Notes: generated by a model not told the origin, from the letters alone. 64,000 bases of DNA from Streptomyces sp. NBC_00258 (GCF_036182465.1 NZ_CP108081.1:1550001-1614000), one strand, 5' to 3'; positions 43,046 through 51,958 are shown, counted from the first letter of the stretch. Made by a program: numbers and translations.

Positions 43046-44248
43046 TCAGGACGCGGTGCGCGGCAGGGCGCGGTCGCGGCCCAGGCTGCCGAGCCAGACG
43101 GCGGACGGCTTCGGGGTGCGCTCGAAGGTGGTGGGGTCCACGGCGATCAGTCCGAAGGTCGGCTTGAAGGAGCCCCATTCGTAGTTGTCCAGGGCGCTCC
43201 ACGCAAGGTAGCCCCGGACATTGAAGCCGTCCTCGATGGCGGCGGCGACCGCGCCGAGGGCGCCGGTGTAGTAGTCGACGCGACGGCTGTCGTCCGCGAT
43301 GGCGATGCCGTTCTCGGTGACGATCAGGGGTGTGTCGTCGCCGATGACCTCGGCGGTGTGGCGCAGGGCGTGGCCGACAGCGGTCGGGTAGTACTCCCAC
43401 TGTGTGAGGGTGCGTTCGACGTCGTCGGGAGCCGGCACGGGACCTTCGGGGGCGATCTTGGTGCGGGTGTAGGACTGCACGCCGATCCAGTCGTCGCCAC
43501 GGGCGGCCTCGATGAAGACGTCCTCGCGGGGGTGGCGGTAGTCGGCGGTGACCTGCTCGGCGCCGGGCAGGGCCTGGTAGACCTGGTTGGCGATGGTCCA
43601 GCCGACCTCGACATCTGGATGCTGGGCGCGGATGGCCTTGACGGCCGCCTGGTGCGCGGCGATCACCGCGAGTGTGGTCTCCTCGTCGGGCGTGGGCAGG
43701 CCCGCGGGCGGGAAGCCCTTGTCTCCGGCCTTCGCGGCTCCCGCCATGACGGCGATCATGTTCGGTTCGTTGATGGTGCACACGTGCCGTACGCCGTCGG
43801 CGATGACGGGCGCGCACCGATCGACGTAGCGTACGAAGAGGTCGACCGCGCCGTCGACAGTCCAGCCGCCGAGGTCCTCGAACCACTGCGGGACGGTGAA
43901 GTGGTGCAGGGTGACCATGGGACGCAGACCGCGGGCGAGGGCCCCTTCGACCATACGGCGGTAATGGGCGATCTCGGCGCGGGAGAAGGTGCCGCGAACC
44001 GGCTCGATACGCGCCCACTCGATGCTGAACCGGTAGTCGGTGAAGCCCAGTTCGGCGAGCAGGTCCATGTCCTGCTCCCAGCGGTGGTAACTGTCGCAGG
44101 CGTCCAGGCTGGGCTCGGCGATCCCGGCCGCGGGGTCGTGCTCCTTGCGCCACCAGTCGCTGTTGACGTTGTTGCCCTCGATCTGGTGGGCGGCGGTGGA
44201 GGCGCCCCACAGGAAGCCCTCGGGGAAGCGGGTGGTGGAGTGCGTCAT
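43046..44248 (-). CDS. GH1 family beta-glucosidase
   Basis: A 400-residue GH1 barrel. FPEGFLWGASTAAHQIEGNN is the classic N-terminal signature, HVCTINEPNMIAV carries the acid/base Glu161, and PLIVTENGIAIAD the nucleophile Glu312. There is no signal peptide, so it works inside the cell on imported oligosaccharides. Compared with about 450-residue GH1 enzymes it is slightly compact. It lies 135 bp after the permease gene and belongs to the sugar operon with the genes from 47487 down. Confidence 0.93.
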   Translation of the reverse strand: MTHSTTRFPEGFLWGASTAAHQIEGNNVNSDWWRKEHDPAAGIAEPSLDACDSYHRWEQDMDLLAELGFTDYRFSIEWARIEPVRGTFSRAEIAHYRRMVEGALARGLRPMVTLHHFTVPQWFEDLGGWTVDGAVDLFVRYVDRCAPVIADGVRHVCTINEPNMIAVMAGAAKAGDKGFPPAGLPTPDEETTLAVIAAHQAAVKAIRAQHPDVEVGWTIANQVYQALPGAEQVTADYRHPREDVFIEAARGDDWIGVQSYTRTKIAPEGPVPAPDDVERTLTQWEYYPTAVGHALRHTAEVIGDDTPLIVTENGIAIADDSRRVDYYTGALGAVAAAIEDGFNVRGYLAWSALDNYEWGSFKPTFGLIAVDPTTFERTPKPSAVWLGSLGRDRALPRTAS

Positions 44249-44383
44249 CGTCCGTTTCTGTCCTTCTGGTGTGGGGGTGGTGGCACGGCGACCGGCCCGG
44301 GGGTCGCCGCGAGGCGACCGGCGGGTGCGAGAAGCCGGGAGAAGCGGGTGCGGGAAGGCCGAGAGAAGAGGCGCCGGGTGGGG

Positions 44384-45253
44384 CTACTTCAGGCCCGCGG
44401 TGGCGATGCCCTGCGTGAAGTGCCGTTGCAGGACGATGAAGACGGCCAGGACCGGCAGGACGACAAGCAGTGAGCCGGCCATGAGCATTCCGTTGCCGCC
44501 GCCGACCGTGCGGTTGGGATCGTTGGCGAAGGTCGCCAGCGCCACCGGCAGGGTGTACTTGTCCGGGTCGTTGGTGGCGATCAGGGGCCAGATGAAGTTG
44601 TTCCAGGAGCCGAGGAAGGTGAAGATCGTCAGCGTCGCGAGGGCGGGCTTGACCAGTGGGATCACGATCCGCCAGAAGATGTACCACTCCCCCGCTCCGT
44701 CGAGGCGCGCCGCCTCCAGCAGTTCGTCGGGCACGGACAGCATGAACTGGCGCATCAGGAACACCCCGAACGCGCCGGCCGCGAAAGGCAGTACGAGTCC
44801 GGCGTACGTGTCGATCAGGCCGAGGCCGTTCATCAGCACGTACAGCGGCAGGATCATGAGGTTGCCGGGGACCATCAGGGCGGCGAGCACGATCGCGAAG
44901 ACCTTGGAACGCCCGGTGAAGTCGAGCTTGGCCAGTGCGTAGCCGAGCATGGAGCAGAACAGCAGGTTGCTGACGGTCACCAGGACGGCCACGATCAGCG
45001 AGTTGAGGAAGTACTGCGGCATGTCGAGTTGGTCGAGCAGGGCCGTGAAGTTGTCCAGCGTCCACCGGGAGGGGATCCACACGGGCGGGCTCGCCGTGAG
45101 GTCCTGCTTCGTCTTGAACGCGGACAGTGCCATCCACAGGAACGGGGCGGCCATCACCAGCAGCGCGGCCGAGGCGATCGTGTAGAGCAGCGGGGTGCGT
45201 ACCCGTCGGGTGCGGCGGCGGGTCCGGGCCTTGGTGGCAGTGTCGGCGGTCAT
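44384..45253 (-). CDS. Carbohydrate ABC transporter permease (MalG type)
   Basis: A 289-residue inner-membrane protein with six helices. The EAA loop is DELLEAARLDGAGEWYIFWR-IVIPL, which couples to the ATPase. ATG 45253 overlaps the stop of the upstream permease by 4 nt. A dedicated ATPase is missing from the operon; in Streptomyces such CUT1 transporters commonly share the MsiK ATPase encoded elsewhere. Confidence 0.92.
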   Translation of the reverse strand: MTADTATKARTRRRTRRVRTPLLYTIASAALLVMAAPFLWMALSAFKTKQDLTASPPVWIPSRWTLDNFTALLDQLDMPQYFLNSLIVAVLVTVSNLLFCSMLGYALAKLDFTGRSKVFAIVLAALMVPGNLMILPLYVLMNGLGLIDTYAGLVLPFAAGAFGVFLMRQFMLSVPDELLEAARLDGAGEWYIFWRIVIPLVKPALATLTIFTFLGSWNNFIWPLIATNDPDKYTLPVALATFANDPNRTVGGGNGMLMAGSLLVVLPVLAVFIVLQRHFTQGIATAGLK

Positions 45254-46227
45254 CGGGTGTTGTCCTTCAGCAGTCGGAGCTGGAGCACCGTGATGCCCAT
45301 GATCACGACGAACAGGACGTACGCCATGGCGCTGGCGTAGCCCATGTGGAAGAAGTTGAATCCCTCGCGGTACATGTCGAGCGACACGGTCAGCGTGGAG
45401 TCGGAGGGTCCGCCCTGCGTCATCACGAAGGGCTCCTCGAAGACGTTGAGGTAGCCGATGGTGGTGATGACCGTGGCGTACAGCAGGGTGGGCCGCAGCA
45501 GCGGGACGGTGATGCGGCGCAGTTCCTGCCACGCGCCGGCGCCGTCGAGGCGGGCCGCCTCGCGGACGTCGGCCGGGATCGCCTGGAGGCCGGCGATGCA
45601 CAGCACCATGACGGTACCGAGGTTGCGCCACACGGCCATGGTGATCAGGGAGGGCATGGCCCAGGTCTCCGAGCCGAGGAAGTCCGGTGCTGTCAGGCCG
45701 ACTTCGGAGGCGAGGGAGGCGATCAGCCCGTCGGAGGGGTCGAGCACGAAGCGCCAGACGACGGCCACGGCGACGATGGTGGTGACGACCGGTGCGTAGA
45801 AGCCGACGCGGAACAACGTGCGAGCCCGGTCGATGCCGTTGTTCAGCAGGATCGCCGCCAGCAGTCCGAGGACGATGGTCGCGGGGACGCCGACGACCAC
45901 GAAGTAGGCGGTGTTGAACAGGGCGGTGAGGAACTTGTCGTCCTGGAAGAGCTGTGTGTAGTTGTCCAGGCCGACGAACTCCGCCTCCAGCGGGCGGGTG
46001 ACGTTGCGGGCGCCGAAGTCGGTGAAGCTCATCAGGAGCGTGGCGACGATCGGGAAGAGCATGAAGACGCCGAACAGCACCAGGAACGGCGTGGAGAACA
46101 GCCATCCGGTCAGGTTGTGCTTGCTGAGTGAGCGGCGGCCTCGGCGGTCGCGACCGGATTTCCCGCCGCTGTCGCGGCTCTTGTCGACGGTCGCCTGCGG
46201 GACGGCCGGTCCTGTGGTGAGGGACAT
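45250..46227 (-). CDS. Carbohydrate ABC transporter permease (MalF type)
   Basis: A 325-residue permease with a charged cytoplasmic N-terminus (about 35 residues) and six helices starting at NLTGWLFSTPFLVLFGVFML. The EAA motif DVREAARLDGAGAWQELRRI precedes LLRPTLLYA. It pairs with the following MalG-type subunit (4-nt overlap) to form the membrane channel. It lies 15 bp after the binding-protein gene. Confidence 0.92.
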   Translation of the reverse strand: MSLTTGPAVPQATVDKSRDSGGKSGRDRRGRRSLSKHNLTGWLFSTPFLVLFGVFMLFPIVATLLMSFTDFGARNVTRPLEAEFVGLDNYTQLFQDDKFLTALFNTAYFVVVGVPATIVLGLLAAILLNNGIDRARTLFRVGFYAPVVTTIVAVAVVWRFVLDPSDGLIASLASEVGLTAPDFLGSETWAMPSLITMAVWRNLGTVMVLCIAGLQAIPADVREAARLDGAGAWQELRRITVPLLRPTLLYATVITTIGYLNVFEEPFVMTQGGPSDSTLTVSLDMYREGFNFFHMGYASAMAYVLFVVIMGITVLQLRLLKDNTR

Positions 46228-46242
46228 GAGGGGGACGCTCTC

Positions 46243-47487
46243 CTACTGCACGAGGCCTTCGATCTCGGACTGGGCCTTGTCCAGCGCCTCCTTCGCCGAG
46301 GACTTGCCCTGGGTGACCGACTCGATGGCCGTGTCCACCTTGGAGGTGATCTCGGTCAGCTTGGGCTGCGAGGGGGTGGCGCGGGCGGTGTCCATCTGCT
46401 TCCGCCACACCTGCATGGTGGGGTCGGTGGCGAGTTCGCCGGACTTCCAGGCGGCCGTGTTGGCGGGCAGGTCGTTGGTGCGCTCGAACCAGTCGGCCTG
46501 GCCCTTGGCGCCGGTGAGATAGGAGACGAGTTCCTTGGCGGCGGCCTTGTGGTCGCTGTCGGCGGAGACGGCCAGGCTGGACCCGCCGGCCATGGACACG
46601 GACGCCTCGTCGGCGGGAACCGGGGCGACGGCCCACTTCCCCTTGATGTCGGGGTAGTTCTCGTCGAGGAGGTTGGTGATCCAGGGGCCGCCGAAGAACA
46701 TGGGCACGGCACCGGAGTTGAAGTCCTTGGTGACGTCGTAGCCGGGGCGTACGGATTTCTCGCTGAGGCCCTTGTCGAAGTAACTGCCGTAGTTCTCCAG
46801 CGCCTTGACGGCCGCGTCGGAGTTCACGACGGCCTTGCCGTTGTCGTCGATGATGGCGCCGCCTGCGGAGTACAGGAACTGGTAGAAGCTCTGTACGGTG
46901 TCGAGGCCGCCCGGCTGGATGGACAGGCCCCACTTCGTGCCGGCCTTCTTCTGGTAGGCCTCGGCGGCGCTCTGGAGTTCGGCCATGGTGGCCGGGGCCT
47001 TCTTGATCCCTGCCTTGCTGGCGAGGTCGGTGCGGTAGAAGAGCACGCGGGTGTCGACGTACCAGGGGACGCCGTAGGTCTTGCCGTCGTAGGAACCCTG
47101 CTGCCAGGCGGCGGGGAAGAAGTCGCCCTCACGGAAGGTCTTGGTGTCGACCGGCTCCAGGACGCCCATGTCGGCGAACTCTCCCAGGTAGCTCCCGCCC
47201 ATCTGCATCACGTCGGGCAGCTTCCCTGCGGCGGCAGCGGCGACCAGCTTCTGGTGGGCCACGTCCCAGCCGATCGGGGTGATCTTGACCTTGATGTTGG
47301 AGTGGGACTTCTCGTACTCCTTGGCGACGTCGCCGAGCTTCTCCCCCTCCGTGCCCATCGCCCACACGGTCAGGGTCTGCTTGGCGTCTGCTGCCACGCC
47401 CGCGCCACCCGAACCGCCACAGGCGGTGAGGGTGAGCGCAGACGCCAGGGTGAGTGCGATCGACCCGGTTGCGACGGCGCGGTTCAT
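46243..47487 (-). CDS. Sugar-binding lipoprotein of the ABC transporter
   Basis: A 414-residue extracellular binding protein. The signal peptide ends in a lipobox (LTLTAC in ALTLASALTLTACGGSGG), so it is anchored outside the membrane. The solute-binding fold shows LTVWAMGTEGEKLGDVAKEY, GKTYGVPWYVDTRVLFYRTD and SGAVPMFFGGPWI, as in CUT1-type proteins for oligosaccharides. ATG 47487 follows AAGGAGGAG; an in-frame ATG at 47535 lies inside the operator and is rejected. It is the first gene of the sugar operon, directly behind the repeat at 47507-47543. Confidence 0.92.
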   Translation of the reverse strand: MNRAVATGSIALTLASALTLTACGGSGGAGVAADAKQTLTVWAMGTEGEKLGDVAKEYEKSHSNIKVKITPIGWDVAHQKLVAAAAAGKLPDVMQMGGSYLGEFADMGVLEPVDTKTFREGDFFPAAWQQGSYDGKTYGVPWYVDTRVLFYRTDLASKAGIKKAPATMAELQSAAEAYQKKAGTKWGLSIQPGGLDTVQSFYQFLYSAGGAIIDDNGKAVVNSDAAVKALENYGSYFDKGLSEKSVRPGYDVTKDFNSGAVPMFFGGPWITNLLDENYPDIKGKWAVAPVPADEASVSMAGGSSLAVSADSDHKAAAKELVSYLTGAKGQADWFERTNDLPANTAAWKSGELATDPTMQVWRKQMDTARATPSQPKLTEITSKVDTAIESVTQGKSSAKEALDKAQSEIEGLVQ

Positions 47488-47506
47488 GGGCGGCTCCTCC
47501 TTGAGC

Positions 47507-47543
47507 AGTGATGTATGCGCTGCCTGTAAGCGCATACATCACT
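47507..47543. promoter_or_regulatory. Long inverted repeat before the sugar ABC operon
   Basis: AGTGATGTATGCGCT (47507-47521) and its exact complement AGCGCATACATCACT (47529-47543) flank a 7-bp spacer, ending 20 bp upstream of the binding-protein start. It is probably an operator pair. Its AAGCGCAT core recurs in TGAAAGCGCATTCA before the LacI gene at 51420, so that LacI protein is the likely reader. Confidence 0.75.
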
Positions 47544-47829
47544 CTGTTGCAGCGATTCCGGGCCTGGCAAGAGGGGTCCAGGTCACACTCCCGTAACGAG
47601 AGGGACGTCCGACGGGCGGCCCGCACTGCCCGGCGACACGGCGTCGACCTCGAAGGACCTGTGCGAGAGCAACGTAAAACGGATCAGTGCGTGGGGAAAG
47701 CATCTGCGATCGAGGGCTCCCATCACTGGCGGCTGCGAAAGCCGCCGGAAGCCGGCCGCACGCTCGGTGACGGGTACGGTCTTTGCCGTCGCTATCGTGC
47801 GATGGGCCCGTACGCCACGGGTTCGTGAT

Positions 47830-47990
47830 TTACGTGAGCGACCGCAGTTGCCGCTTCAACAGCCCCTCGTCCGTTGGCAGATCACCGGCGTGCTTGGGCA
47901 GGCGCTCCAACCAGTCGCACGTTCGGGAGCCCGCGTCGATGGGTGCCGGCAAGAACGTGTCACCGCCCGCAGCACCGTCTCATAGGCATG
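47830..47990 (-). pseudogene. C-terminal remnant of an unidentified gene
   Basis: On the reverse strand one frame reads DTFLPAPIDAGSRTCDWLER and then LPKHAGDLPTDEGLLKRQLR-SLT to TAA 47830, with convincing codon bias. Upstream the frame is lost: a neighbouring frame gives DHAYETVLRAV, which looks like its missing continuation. I do not recognise the family. The rest of 47544-48037 holds no gene apart from the hairpin at 48028. Confidence 0.4.
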
Positions 47991-48027
47991 ATCCGGTGCC
48001 GATCCGGCTTTGCGCCACCGCGTACTG

Positions 48028-48063
48028 GTCTTGCTCATCAATCGGTCGATTGATGAGCAAGAC
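48028..48063. terminator. Long perfect hairpin at the 3' end of the ADP-ribosylglycohydrolase gene
   Basis: GTCTTGCTCATCAATCG (48028-48044) and its exact complement (48047-48063) are separated by only GT. The 17-bp stem includes the last codons and stop of the gene on the reverse strand. It could act as terminator for that gene, or be the scar of an insertion event. Confidence 0.55.
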
Positions 48064-48997
48064 CCCGTTCAGCCCCGAGGCGGTGTGCAAGGTGGAGCAG
48101 CTCTGCCAGGTGCAGCACCCGTCGGCCGAATCCTGGGAGGGGGACATGGAGAGGCTGGGTCCAGTGGGCGGGGATTGCATCCAGCCCGTAGTACGCGCCC
48201 GCGAGGCCTCCGGTCACCGCGGCGACGGTGTCCGTGTCACCGCCGAGGTCGATCGCCTCGCGCACTGCTTCTTCGAAGCTGGTGGTGGTGCGCAGGGCCC
48301 AGACGGCGGAGTCCAGGCAGGGCCAGACGGCGCCGTTGAACTCGGTCGCCTGATCGGGGTGCCAGTCGGGCGCGAGGACGGTGGCGTAGCGGCCGCGGTG
48401 GTCGGGGTGGACGAGAGCCAGGATGTCCGGGAGCGCGGTGAGGGGGTCGGCGTCCTCGAACGTGACGCGGATGAGTTCGTGGAAGATCGCGGTGCCTTCC
48501 CATGCCGCGCGGTCACCATGGGTAAGGGCAGCGATGCGGCGGGCCGCGTCCACGGTGGCTTCTTGGCCGGCGGCCGCGAAGTGGACCGCGGAGGTCGATG
48601 CCCGCATCAAGGATCCGTTTCCCGCTGCTCGTTGGTTGACCTGGAAATGGATCGCGGCGGCGAGGTCCCAGGGCATGCCGTTGGTCAGGACGTCTTCGGT
48701 CTGCAAGCCGATGTCCTTCGGCTCCGAGGCTGCCCACCGCTGGAAGCGGGCGAAGATGTCCGGCAGATCCAGTCCGCCCCGCTCCAGCAGTGACTCCGCG
48801 ACCAGGACGGCCATCTGCGTGTCGTCAGTGGCCTCGCCGGGGTCCCAGCCACCGCCTCCGCACATCTCGCCTCCGGCACCAGGCGCGGGGAACCGCGCGG
48901 AGAACGCTCCCTGAGGACCGAACTCGAAGGGGCCGCCCAGGGCGTCACCCACCGCTGAGCCGACGACCGCGCCAGCGGCCCGCTGAATCCGCTTCAT
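48038..48997 (-). CDS. ADP-ribosylglycohydrolase (DraG-like)
   Basis: A 319-residue all-helical protein of the ADP-ribosyl-glycohydrolase family. AAGAVVGSAVGDALGGPFEF is the N-terminal signature, PGEATDDTQMAVLVAESLL holds the first magnesium-binding aspartates, and DLGGDTDTVAAVTGGLAGAY the C-terminal D-x-D metal loop. Family members remove ADP-ribose from arginine, DNA or other acceptors, or hydrolyse ADP-ribose derivatives. No ADP-ribosyltransferase is visible beside it. It lies between a gene remnant and a transposase remnant, so it may have arrived by transfer. Confidence 0.9.
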   Translation of the reverse strand: MKRIQRAAGAVVGSAVGDALGGPFEFGPQGAFSARFPAPGAGGEMCGGGGWDPGEATDDTQMAVLVAESLLERGGLDLPDIFARFQRWAASEPKDIGLQTEDVLTNGMPWDLAAAIHFQVNQRAAGNGSLMRASTSAVHFAAAGQEATVDAARRIAALTHGDRAAWEGTAIFHELIRVTFEDADPLTALPDILALVHPDHRGRYATVLAPDWHPDQATEFNGAVWPCLDSAVWALRTTTSFEEAVREAIDLGGDTDTVAAVTGGLAGAYYGLDAIPAHWTQPLHVPLPGFGRRVLHLAELLHLAHRLGAERGLAHQSTD

Positions 48998-49102
48998 TGG
49001 CGCAGGTTATCCGTGCCGCGCCGACGACCCGCGGCCCTGTTCCTTCTTCGGTTCCCCGAACGATCGACGGCGCTTCTTGCCAAGCCCCGCCACCCGAACG
49101 CC

Positions 49103-49608
49103 CTGGGCTTCTCTCGGGCGGCGGTCGATGGATCGCACATCCGCGCGTTGAAAGGGGATCCAGGACGGGACGAAGCATCGACCACCGGGGCAGGACGGGC
49201 AGCAAGCACCACCCGCTCACCGACGCCACCGGCATCCCGCTCGCTGTCACCCTTACCGGCGGCAACCACAACGCCGTCATCCAGCTCATCCCGGTACTCG
49301 AAGCCGTGCCGCCCGTGAGGGGCGAGCGCGGCCGGCCCGGTGCCGCCCCGACGTGGTGCTCGGCGACCGCAGCTACGACCACGACAGGTACCGCCGCCTC
49401 GTGTGGGCCCTCGGGTGAATCCGGTGATCGCCCGCCGGAGCACCGCGCACGGCTCCGGCCTCGGCAGCCAACGCCTGTCGTGGAACGCAAGTTCGCCCAC
49501 CTGCACCGGTTCCGCCGCCTGCGCATCCGCTGGGAGACCCTCGACGACATACACGAGGCCCTCCTCACGCTCGACTGCGTGCTCATCTGCTGGCGACGCC
49601 TGACCTCA
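49103..49608 (+). pseudogene. Decayed IS5-family transposase
   Basis: Pieces in successive frames spell one transposase: LGFSRAAVDGSHIRALKG (49103-49156, first catalytic Asp), then GRTGSKHHPLTDATGIPLAV and TLTGGNHNAVIQLIPVLEAV, then RPDVVLGDRSYDHDRYRRLV (second Asp) ending in a stop, then NPVIARRSTAHGSGLG, and finally VVERKFAHLHRFRRLRIRWE (catalytic Glu) to LICWRRL. At least three frame changes and a missing N-terminus make it non-functional. Its end overlaps the DUF5959 gene stop. It fills the gap 48998-49605. Confidence 0.85.
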
Positions 49609-50073
49609 GTGCCAGTAGCTTCTTGACCACGGCGTCGTCACCACCTCGTTCGGCCACGCCAGCCGGAACCGTCCGAACTGCTCACGCAGCTCGTCCACCC
49701 AGCCGTCCCCCGGATCCAGGACGACACGGACCAAAACGCCGGACTCGCCACTGTCGTCCACCGTGACGATGGGACGGGTCGTCGAAAAGTACCTGTCGAT
49801 CTCAATCCGGACCTCGGTGTCGCCTGTGGCCGTCCAGCTGATGCCACGCCCGTTGGCAAGTTCATCGAGGGCCGTCGACCAGTCATCCAGAGCCTGAGGT
49901 GACAAGCACAGCCCAAGGCGCCCGCCGGCGAAGGCGCTCATGATGACGAGCTCGGCATCAAGGTAGTCGTTGTACGGCGTGTCCCCCGGCCTGGTCCGCC
50001 CCAGCACGCGCACCCGGACGCTGCTGTCCGAGTCGATCAGGCAGATCAGGTCCACTCCATCGCCCTCATCCAC
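49606..50073 (-). CDS. DUF5959 family protein
   Basis: A 155-residue protein starting at GTG 50073, 5 nt after GGGAGGG. The pattern VDLICLIDSDSSVRVRVLGR, then YLDAELVIMSAFAGGRLGLC and LSPQALDDWSTALDELANGR matches the beta-rich, Streptomyces-specific DUF5959 group of unknown function, which often sits in accessory islands. The second half (DTEVRIEIDRYFSTTRPIVT) continues as strands. The last codons overlap the transposase remnant on the other strand. Confidence 0.75.
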   Translation of the reverse strand: MDEGDGVDLICLIDSDSSVRVRVLGRTRPGDTPYNDYLDAELVIMSAFAGGRLGLCLSPQALDDWSTALDELANGRGISWTATGDTEVRIEIDRYFSTTRPIVTVDDSGESGVLVRVVLDPGDGWVDELREQFGRFRLAWPNEVVTTPWSRSYWH

Positions 50074-50331
50074 GCGCCCTCCCGAAACCCGCAACGTTCC
50101 CGATCATCATGCACGAGTCGCGAACTGACCCCGGTCGGTATTCCGTTAGGAGTTCCAATGGCAGCAGTCAGCCCATCGGCAGGGAGTCCCGAGGGCCACT
50201 CCCCTCCCCTTCGGCACATGAACGGCCGAGTTCGACCAAGGCGCGGTGAAGGTGAGCCCGTCGCTCCAGGAGCGGCCGGTCGGTCGCAGGTGGATGGGCG
50301 GGCCCGTGGCCGAATGCCGGAGAGGTGGCGT

Positions 50332-51420
50332 TCAGCCGGTCGTCGTCGTGAGGGCCGGTGCCTCGTCGCAACCGCAGCTTGCCCGGCGGACCACACCGAC
50401 CGGCAGCATCAGTGAGACAGGCTCCTCCGGAGGCTGTCCGCTCAGCCGTCGTACGAGCAGGTCGACGGCCTCCTCCCCCATACGCACCATCGGCTGACGC
50501 ACAGTGGTCAGGGCGGGGCGCACCAGGCGACTCAGCGGAATGCCGTCGAAGCCGGTCACCACTACGTCGTCGGGCACGCGTACGCCACGGCTTTCGAGCG
50601 CATGGAGCGCGCCCACCGCCATCTGGTCGTTGGCGAAGACGAACGCCTCGGGCCGGTCGCCGTTCCCCTCGCACAGCAGGTCAGCGGCGCGAGCGCCTTC
50701 GGCCTGGGTCATCATCGGCATGCGCAGTGCCGGAGCGGCGGCGGCCTCGATCCCGGCCTCGCGGCAGGCCCGGCGGAATCCGCGAAAGCGCGCCTCCACG
50801 TCCGGCGACTCGTCGACGAGCCCCACGTAGGCGAGGCGGCGCAGCCCGTGGTCGTCGACCAGGTGGCGGGTCAGCTCGTACTGACCGTCCTCGTTGGCGA
50901 CCTCGACGTGGTCGAGATGGTCGAGCGAGGGGTCCTGCGCGCGAGGGCCGGCCAGCATCACCACGGGTCGGCGCCGGGAGATCACTTCGAGCTCCTCGGT
51001 CGGCACCGTACGGGCCATCACCGCGAAGCCGTCCACACGGCCGGCCACCTGGGCCACGAGGTTCTCCGGGCCGCCTTCGAGAGAGGCCGCGATCAGCAGT
51101 GCGTACCCGTGTCGGCGGGCCGCGCGTTCCATGCCCCGGATGATCTGGTCCGAGTAGAGCATCGCGGCATCGTCGTCCTCGGCACCGAGCGTGTCCGGGT
51201 CGGAATAGTCCGGGAAGCACAGGCCGAGGACGCCGGTCGAACGGCTGGCGAGTCCGCGGGCGTTGCCGCTCGGCACGTATCCCAGTTCGCCCGCCGCCGC
51301 CAGCACCCGTTCACGGGTGGCGGCACGCACGGAGTCGGGGCTGCGGTACACCCTGGACACCGTGGCGATGGATACGCCGGAGCGTTCGGCCACGTCGTAC
51401 ACCGTGGGGATCGCGTTCAC
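50332..51420 (-). CDS. LacI-family transcriptional regulator
   Basis: A 362-residue LacI protein. GTG 51420 begins VNAIPTVYDVAERSGVSIAT, the canonical LacI HTH, followed by the hinge YVPSGNARGLASR. The ligand domain runs from GVLGLCFPDY to VTGFDGIPLSRLVRPALTTV-RQP. The frame extends to ATG 51486, but that codon lies inside the operator at 51476-51489, so the inner GTG is preferred. It lies 3 kb from the sugar ABC operon, whose repeat shares its operator core, and is its most likely repressor. The C-terminus ends with a cysteine-containing tail (RRASCGCDEAP). Confidence 0.9.
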   Translation of the reverse strand: MNAIPTVYDVAERSGVSIATVSRVYRSPDSVRAATRERVLAAAGELGYVPSGNARGLASRSTGVLGLCFPDYSDPDTLGAEDDDAAMLYSDQIIRGMERAARRHGYALLIAASLEGGPENLVAQVAGRVDGFAVMARTVPTEELEVISRRRPVVMLAGPRAQDPSLDHLDHVEVANEDGQYELTRHLVDDHGLRRLAYVGLVDESPDVEARFRGFRRACREAGIEAAAAPALRMPMMTQAEGARAADLLCEGNGDRPEAFVFANDQMAVGALHALESRGVRVPDDVVVTGFDGIPLSRLVRPALTTVRQPMVRMGEEAVDLLVRRLSGQPPEEPVSLMLPVGVVRRASCGCDEAPALTTTTG

Positions 51421-51475
51421 GATGCGGTGCCGTTCATGGGTCGGGCCCCCGTCTCTCCTGATGCATGCATGTAGA

Positions 51476-51489
51476 TGAAAGCGCATTCA
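51476..51489. promoter_or_regulatory. LacI-type operator before the LacI gene
   Basis: TGAAAGCGCATTCA is a CG-centred near-palindrome (one mismatched pair) 56 bp upstream of the GTG start. Such sites are typical of LacI autoregulation. The AAGCGCAT core is shared with the repeat before the sugar operon. Confidence 0.65.
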
Positions 51490-51639
51490 CCCTAGGGGCG
51501 GGCACGTCCGTGAGGCAACCGGAGGCTCGGAGCCGAGGGGCGCCGCGGCAGCGGAGGCGGGGGCCTTCCCCCTGCCTGCGCTGGAGAATCCGGCCTCCGG
51601 GAGCGGGCCTTGGACCAGCCGGTACAGCGCCGGCGGACC

Positions 51640-51835
51640 GTCCGCCAGGGACGCCCAAGACTGGCGGCAGCTGCCGCCAGGTGCAGCCCGATGGGGCGAT
51701 GAAGATGATCGCTGCCAGGACCGCGCGGTCGTCACACCGCCGCACACCGCCGACCACCACCCTGGGCGCGCGCGGGCGGGTCAGGCGCCGCATCCCTGGA
51801 AGATCTCCCACAGCCCGTCCGGCGCCGGCTGCTCT
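51640..51835 (-). pseudogene. N-terminal remnant of an IS5-like transposase
   Basis: Reverse-strand frames give GLWEIFQGCG (about 51795-51825) and then DDRAVLAAIIFIAPSGCTWR followed by QLPPVLGVPG (ending near 51644). This is the N-terminal domain of IS5-group transposases ('LWEIF ... DDRAVLAAIVYV.TSGCTWRQLPP.FG'). Two frames are needed and the catalytic domain is gone. It occupies most of the gap 51490-51958. Confidence 0.7.
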
Positions 51836-51958
51836 TGCCCGACTGTGCCCATGGCGCGGCAACGAACCTTGGCCCCCAAGGCGGCGTTTTACCCAAGTGC
51901 CTGCCACCCGCCCGGTCTTCTACCCTGTGCCGGGGCGGCTGAGCATGGGGGATTGACG

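Noticed and set aside
44384..46933. 849-codon reverse frame covering both ABC permeases as one protein
   Set aside because: Its last third is the MalG-type permease, but the rest runs in a wrong frame over the MalF permease and binding protein, giving Arg/Pro-rich nonsense. The three separate genes have proper starts and overlaps.
50158..50415. Forward 85-codon frame with GGAG before its ATG
   Set aside because: The protein is Arg/Gly/Pro-rich with shadow-like composition and runs into the 3' end of the reverse LacI gene. The ribosome site alone is not enough.
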